Origin: Nonlabens tegetincola | GTDB taxonomy: Bacteria; Bacteroidota; Bacteroidia; Flavobacteriales; Flavobacteriaceae | Length of the DNA: 64,000 nt | NCBI RefSeq assembly: GCF_002954355.1 | Contig: NZ_MQVV01000010.1 | Location: forward strand, 1-64,000 | Reading direction: 5' to 3' | Part shown: positions 60,859 to 64,000 of the stretch, one piece after another | Layout: every line of letters starts with the position of its first letter | How positions within the stretch are numbered: the stretch's first letter is position 1 | Program-made: the position numbers and the translations under genes | The notes under the pieces: model-generated | Seen by the model: the letters and a program-made list of their open reading frames with translations, nothing else | Databases searched by the model: none | Told to the model about the DNA's origin: nothing

Positions 60859-63800
60859 ATGTATTTAAACAATCACACCTATTACTCTTTAAGATACGGT
60901 ACCTATGATGAGCAATCATTGATTGATTTAAGCTTACAATGTGGTGTAAAACATTTTGTGATTACAGATATCAATAACACTAGTGCTTGTCTAAATTTTG
61001 TAAGATTGTGCACCCTGCAAAACCTAAAAAGTATTGTAGGAATCGATTTTCGCAATGACAATAAGCAGTTGTATGTAGGTATAGCTCGTAATAATTTAGG
61101 ATTTCAAGAACTCAACTCCTTCCTATCCGATCATTTACACAGTAAAAAAACTCTACCCGATAGAGCTCCTGTATTTAAACACGCTTATGTAGTCTATCCT
61201 CTAGAACGAGTGATGGAAATGGGAATAGTACGCTTACGCGAAAGCGAAAAAATAGGAATCTCAACAGCATCGATACGCAAATTGATTTTTACCAAGTATG
61301 CGAGCTACAAGGACCACCTTGTTATTTTACAAACTACAAGTTTTAGAAACAAGAGGGATTATAATGCACACAGATTGCTACGTGCTATTGATCGTAATCT
61401 TTTATTAAGTCAATTACCCGAAGATCAACAAGGACATCCTAACGATAAAATGATTCCAGTAGAAGAACTACAGGAGCATTTTAAATCATTTCCTGAGTTA
61501 ATCGAGAATACAGAAAAGCTACTGCAACAATGCTCTATAGATTTTAATTTTGATAATGCCCAACTCAATGAAAATCAGCAAATTTTTACAGAAAATAAAG
61601 AAGATGATTTCAAGTTACTTAGTCAACTAGCACATGACGGGATTAACTTGCGATATCAGGACGTGGTTGACAAAACTGCTATTTACGAGCGCATTGAAAA
61701 AGAACTTACTACTGTAAAACGCAAAGGTTTTGTCGCTTACTTTTTGATTAATTGGGAAATTTGCCGGTATGCCCGTGAACGTAATTATTTCTATGTAGGT
61801 CGTGGTAGCGGCGCAAACAGTATACTTGCGTATTTACTACAAATAACAGAGGTTGACCCTATAGATCTAGACTTATACTTTGAAAGATTCATTAATGACT
61901 ACCGGACCAGCCCACCAGATTTTGATCTAGATTTCTCATGGGACGACCGTGAAGATATTACACAGTTTATCTTTAAAAGATTCAAAAACACAGCTCTATT
62001 AGGAACCTACAACACTTTTCAATTTAGAGCCGTAATAAGAGAATTGGGTAAAGTATTTGGACTACCTAAAAGCGATATTGACAAACTTACCAGCGGGCAA
62101 CTACCTGCTCATGAAATGGACGATATGCACCGACTGGTTTTTAAGTACGGTAACCTTATACAAGGCATGCCCAATTATATAAGTATTCATGCTGGTGGTA
62201 TTTTAATTACACAAAAAAATATTCATTATTACAGCGCTACCGACTTGCCTCCTAAAGGATTTGCTACTGTTCAATTTGACATGCACATTGCAGAGGATGC
62301 CGGAATTCACAAATTTGATATTCTGGCACAACGAGGTTTAGGAAAAATACGAGATACCGTGAGTATCGTTAAATACAACCAGCCAAATGCCGATATTAAG
62401 GATTTGAGAGCTTGTGTAAAAGAGTTTAAAGAAGATCCTGAGATTAATGCCATGATATCGCAAGCAAAGTGTATAGGCTGCTTTTATATTGAATCGCCAG
62501 CCATGCGCATGTTGTTAAGCAAATTGCGCACCCATGATTACTTAGGTTTAGTAGCAGCCAGTTCTGTGATAAGACCAGGAGTAGCGCAAAGCGGTATGAT
62601 GAGAGAGTACATACTGCGTACTAGATATCCCGAGCGTCGCAAGCAAGCACACCCAATCATGTCTAGTATTATGCCAGACACGTATGGAATAATGGTGTAC
62701 CAAGAAGACGTTATCAAGGTCGCTCATTATTATGCAAAATTAGATTTAGGTGCTGCAGATGTTTTACGTAGGGGAATGAGCGGCAAGTATAGATCTAGAG
62801 AGGAATTTAAAGCCGTAGAAAAACAATATTTTGACAATTGTAAAAAACATGGCCGTGACGATAAGCAAGCAAAAGAAATCTGGGAACAAATTAAAAGCTT
62901 TGCAGGATATGCCTTTGCCAAAGGACACTCGGCATCATATGCTGTTGAGAGTTATCAAAGTCTGTATTTAAAACGCTATTTCCCATTAGAGTACATGACA
63001 GCCACACTTAATAACGGCGGTGGCTTTTACAGACCAGAGTTATATGTTCATGAGGCTAAAATGTGTGGAGCAACTATAGAGGCTCCTTGTATAAATAACA
63101 GTGATTTTCAGAATACTATAAAAGGAACAACCATTTACCTAGCCTTAGGTTACTTAAAAGAACTAGAAAAACGTACTATACAGCGCCTTCTTGAGAGTAG
63201 AAATTTTGATGGGCCTTTTAATTCATTTGACGATTTTATAAATCGAGTTCCTATAAGCGCAGACCAAGCGGCTATTCTAATAAGGATAAATGCTTTTAGA
63301 TTTACGGGTTTAGACAGATGTATTTTACTGTGGCAGGCATACTTTAAACTCAACAAAAAAACCGCAGTTGATGTGCAAAGTAAATTGTTTGCTCCACAAA
63401 ATAAAAAGGTCAATTTACCGCAACTAAAAACTTCAAAACTAGAACATGCTTTTGAGCAAATGGAACTACTAGGTTTTCCGTTATGTTCTCATTTTGAACT
63501 TTTGGCTCAACAGCCCGACAACGATTTAACTCACAAAGATTTACCATCAAAAAAAGGTAAAACAATAACAATATACGGTTATGTAATTAACATTAAAACT
63601 ACTCATACTTCAAATAGAAAACGTATGCAGTTTGGTACTTTTTTAGACCGTGATGGTGGTTTTTTTGATACCGTGATGTTTCCTCAAGTGGCTTCAAAAT
63701 TACGCTTTCGCGGAAGCGGAATATATAAAGTCACCGGCAAGGTAGTAGAAGAATTTGACTTTTACTCTATTGAGGTCACACATATGGACAAAATGGATTA

Positions 63801-63930
63801 TATCCAAGATCCTAGATACGCTGAAGACAACCCACAAACCATTCACAGGTTAGATAAACAAACCAGTTTGAGAGATCGCAGACTAGGTAATTCAACTGGA
63901 AAACGCAGTGATGAAGTAAACATGAATTAA
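60859..63930 (+). CDS. dnaE2: Error-prone DNA polymerase III alpha-like subunit (DnaE2 type)
   Basis: A 1023-residue C-family polymerase. The N-terminal PHP domain (about 1-200) has lost most metal ligands: HTYYSLRYGT replaces the usual HxH start and TDINN replaces the TDHGN motif. The polymerase core carries PPDFDLDFSWDD near 352 (catalytic Asp pair), with HKFDILAQRGL near 490 as the likely third Asp. A helix-hairpin-helix and an OB domain (about 905-1000) follow. Compared with E. coli DnaE (1160) it is short, as in DnaE2/ImuC. It starts 44 bases after the Y-family gene. Near-copies of the palindrome occur at 61232 and 63704. Confidence 0.92.
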   Translation: MYLNNHTYYSLRYGTYDEQSLIDLSLQCGVKHFVITDINNTSACLNFVRLCTLQNLKSIVGIDFRNDNKQLYVGIARNNLGFQELNSFLSDHLHSKKTLPDRAPVFKHAYVVYPLERVMEMGIVRLRESEKIGISTASIRKLIFTKYASYKDHLVILQTTSFRNKRDYNAHRLLRAIDRNLLLSQLPEDQQGHPNDKMIPVEELQEHFKSFPELIENTEKLLQQCSIDFNFDNAQLNENQQIFTENKEDDFKLLSQLAHDGINLRYQDVVDKTAIYERIEKELTTVKRKGFVAYFLINWEICRYARERNYFYVGRGSGANSILAYLLQITEVDPIDLDLYFERFINDYRTSPPDFDLDFSWDDREDITQFIFKRFKNTALLGTYNTFQFRAVIRELGKVFGLPKSDIDKLTSGQLPAHEMDDMHRLVFKYGNLIQGMPNYISIHAGGILITQKNIHYYSATDLPPKGFATVQFDMHIAEDAGIHKFDILAQRGLGKIRDTVSIVKYNQPNADIKDLRACVKEFKEDPEINAMISQAKCIGCFYIESPAMRMLLSKLRTHDYLGLVAASSVIRPGVAQSGMMREYILRTRYPERRKQAHPIMSSIMPDTYGIMVYQEDVIKVAHYYAKLDLGAADVLRRGMSGKYRSREEFKAVEKQYFDNCKKHGRDDKQAKEIWEQIKSFAGYAFAKGHSASYAVESYQSLYLKRYFPLEYMTATLNNGGGFYRPELYVHEAKMCGATIEAPCINNSDFQNTIKGTTIYLALGYLKELEKRTIQRLLESRNFDGPFNSFDDFINRVPISADQAAILIRINAFRFTGLDRCILLWQAYFKLNKKTAVDVQSKLFAPQNKKVNLPQLKTSKLEHAFEQMELLGFPLCSHFELLAQQPDNDLTHKDLPSKKGKTITIYGYVINIKTTHTSNRKRMQFGTFLDRDGGFFDTVMFPQVASKLRFRGSGIYKVTGKVVEEFDFYSIEVTHMDKMDYIQDPRYAEDNPQTIHRLDKQTSLRDRRLGNSTGKRSDEVNMN
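61232..61245. repeat. Near-copy of the interspersed palindrome
   Basis: GCTTACGCGAAAGC, one mismatch, inside dnaE2; translated as LRESE. Confidence 0.75.
63704..63717. repeat. Near-copy of the interspersed palindrome
   Basis: GCTTTCGCGGAAGC, one mismatch, inside dnaE2; translated as FRGS. Confidence 0.75.
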
Positions 63931-63931
63931 A

Positions 63932-64000
63932 ATGAATTACGAAAGAATCAAAGAAAAATTAGAAATCCTGGCTGATGCAGCAAAATACGATGTGAGTTGT
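63932..64000 (+). CDS. Start of a DNA modification/repair-type radical SAM protein (partial)
   Basis: Only 23 codons are in the window: MNYERIKEKLEILADAAKYDV then SC. The stretch LADAAKYDVSC is typical of the N-terminus of the putative DNA modification/repair radical SAM family (TIGR03916), which usually pairs with a uracil-DNA-glycosylase-like protein. It begins 1 base after the dnaE2 stop, so it belongs to the same operon. The assignment rests on a short N-terminus and needs the downstream sequence. Confidence 0.6.
   Translation, partial: MNYERIKEKLEILADAAKYDVSC

Noticed and set aside
227-63717. Interspersed palindrome as a CRISPR array or transposon end
   Set aside because: Copies are single, 2-9 kb apart and mostly inside conserved genes without length change, with no regular spacing or flanking direct repeats.

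Overview
The window looks like a chromosomal segment of a marine-type member of the Flavobacteriaceae (phylum Bacteroidota), possibly close to Nonlabens; the genus is only a guess. Grounds: AT-rich DNA, type IX secretion sorting domains on exported proteins, promoter boxes of the Bacteroidota form TAnnTTTG, a eukaryote-like IleS, and the ileS/dksA-like/lspA order. About 95% is coding. I see no rRNA, tRNA, CRISPR array, insertion sequence, phage genes or replication origin, and no gene-free gap longer than about 300 bases.

Layout. Bases 1-8299 are a giant inverted repeat: about 4.12 kb (1-4121) is repeated in reverse at 4178-8299 around a 56-base centre. Each arm carries a truncated DUF2723 membrane protein gene, a polysaccharide deacetylase, a thioredoxin-like gene and a metallophosphoesterase. 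The left arm has three one-base deletions that break two genes, and both sides of the centre look error-prone. A sequencing or assembly fold-back is the most likely cause. From 8.4 kb on the sequence reads as a normal chromosome: polA and an esterase lipoprotein; exported proteins including a GH16 glucanase and a type B T9SS cargo; a membrane-anchored dihydrofolate reductase fusion; fabD; sucAB; an Lhr-like helicase; the ileS-dksA-lspA cluster; a two-component pair; the rimB-rimK-aspartoacylase-folate cyclo-ligase operon; phoD-like, cystathionine gamma-synthase-like, transporter, hemH and aspS genes; a TetR/ABC1-kinase pair; an amidohydrolase, a sugar aminotransferase and kdtA; then small lipoproteins and a three-gene operon of cysteine-rich exported proteins.

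The most interesting region is 57.4-64.0 kb. A LexA-like HTH/S24 repressor is divergent from SRAP (HMCES/YedK), a 97-residue unknown, a Y-family polymerase, a DnaE2-type polymerase and the start of a DNA-repair radical SAM gene. The 117-base divergent gap holds four copies of TGGAA-N3-TTCCA set around two TAnnTTTG boxes. This reads as a self-regulated, damage-inducible translesion/repair regulon.

A second window-wide signal is the perfect palindrome GCTTTCGCGAAAGC, found 13 times (12 loci if the duplication is discounted), plus near copies. It lies both between divergent genes and inside genes, in all three reading frames. In two exported proteins it encodes the signal-peptidase site itself.
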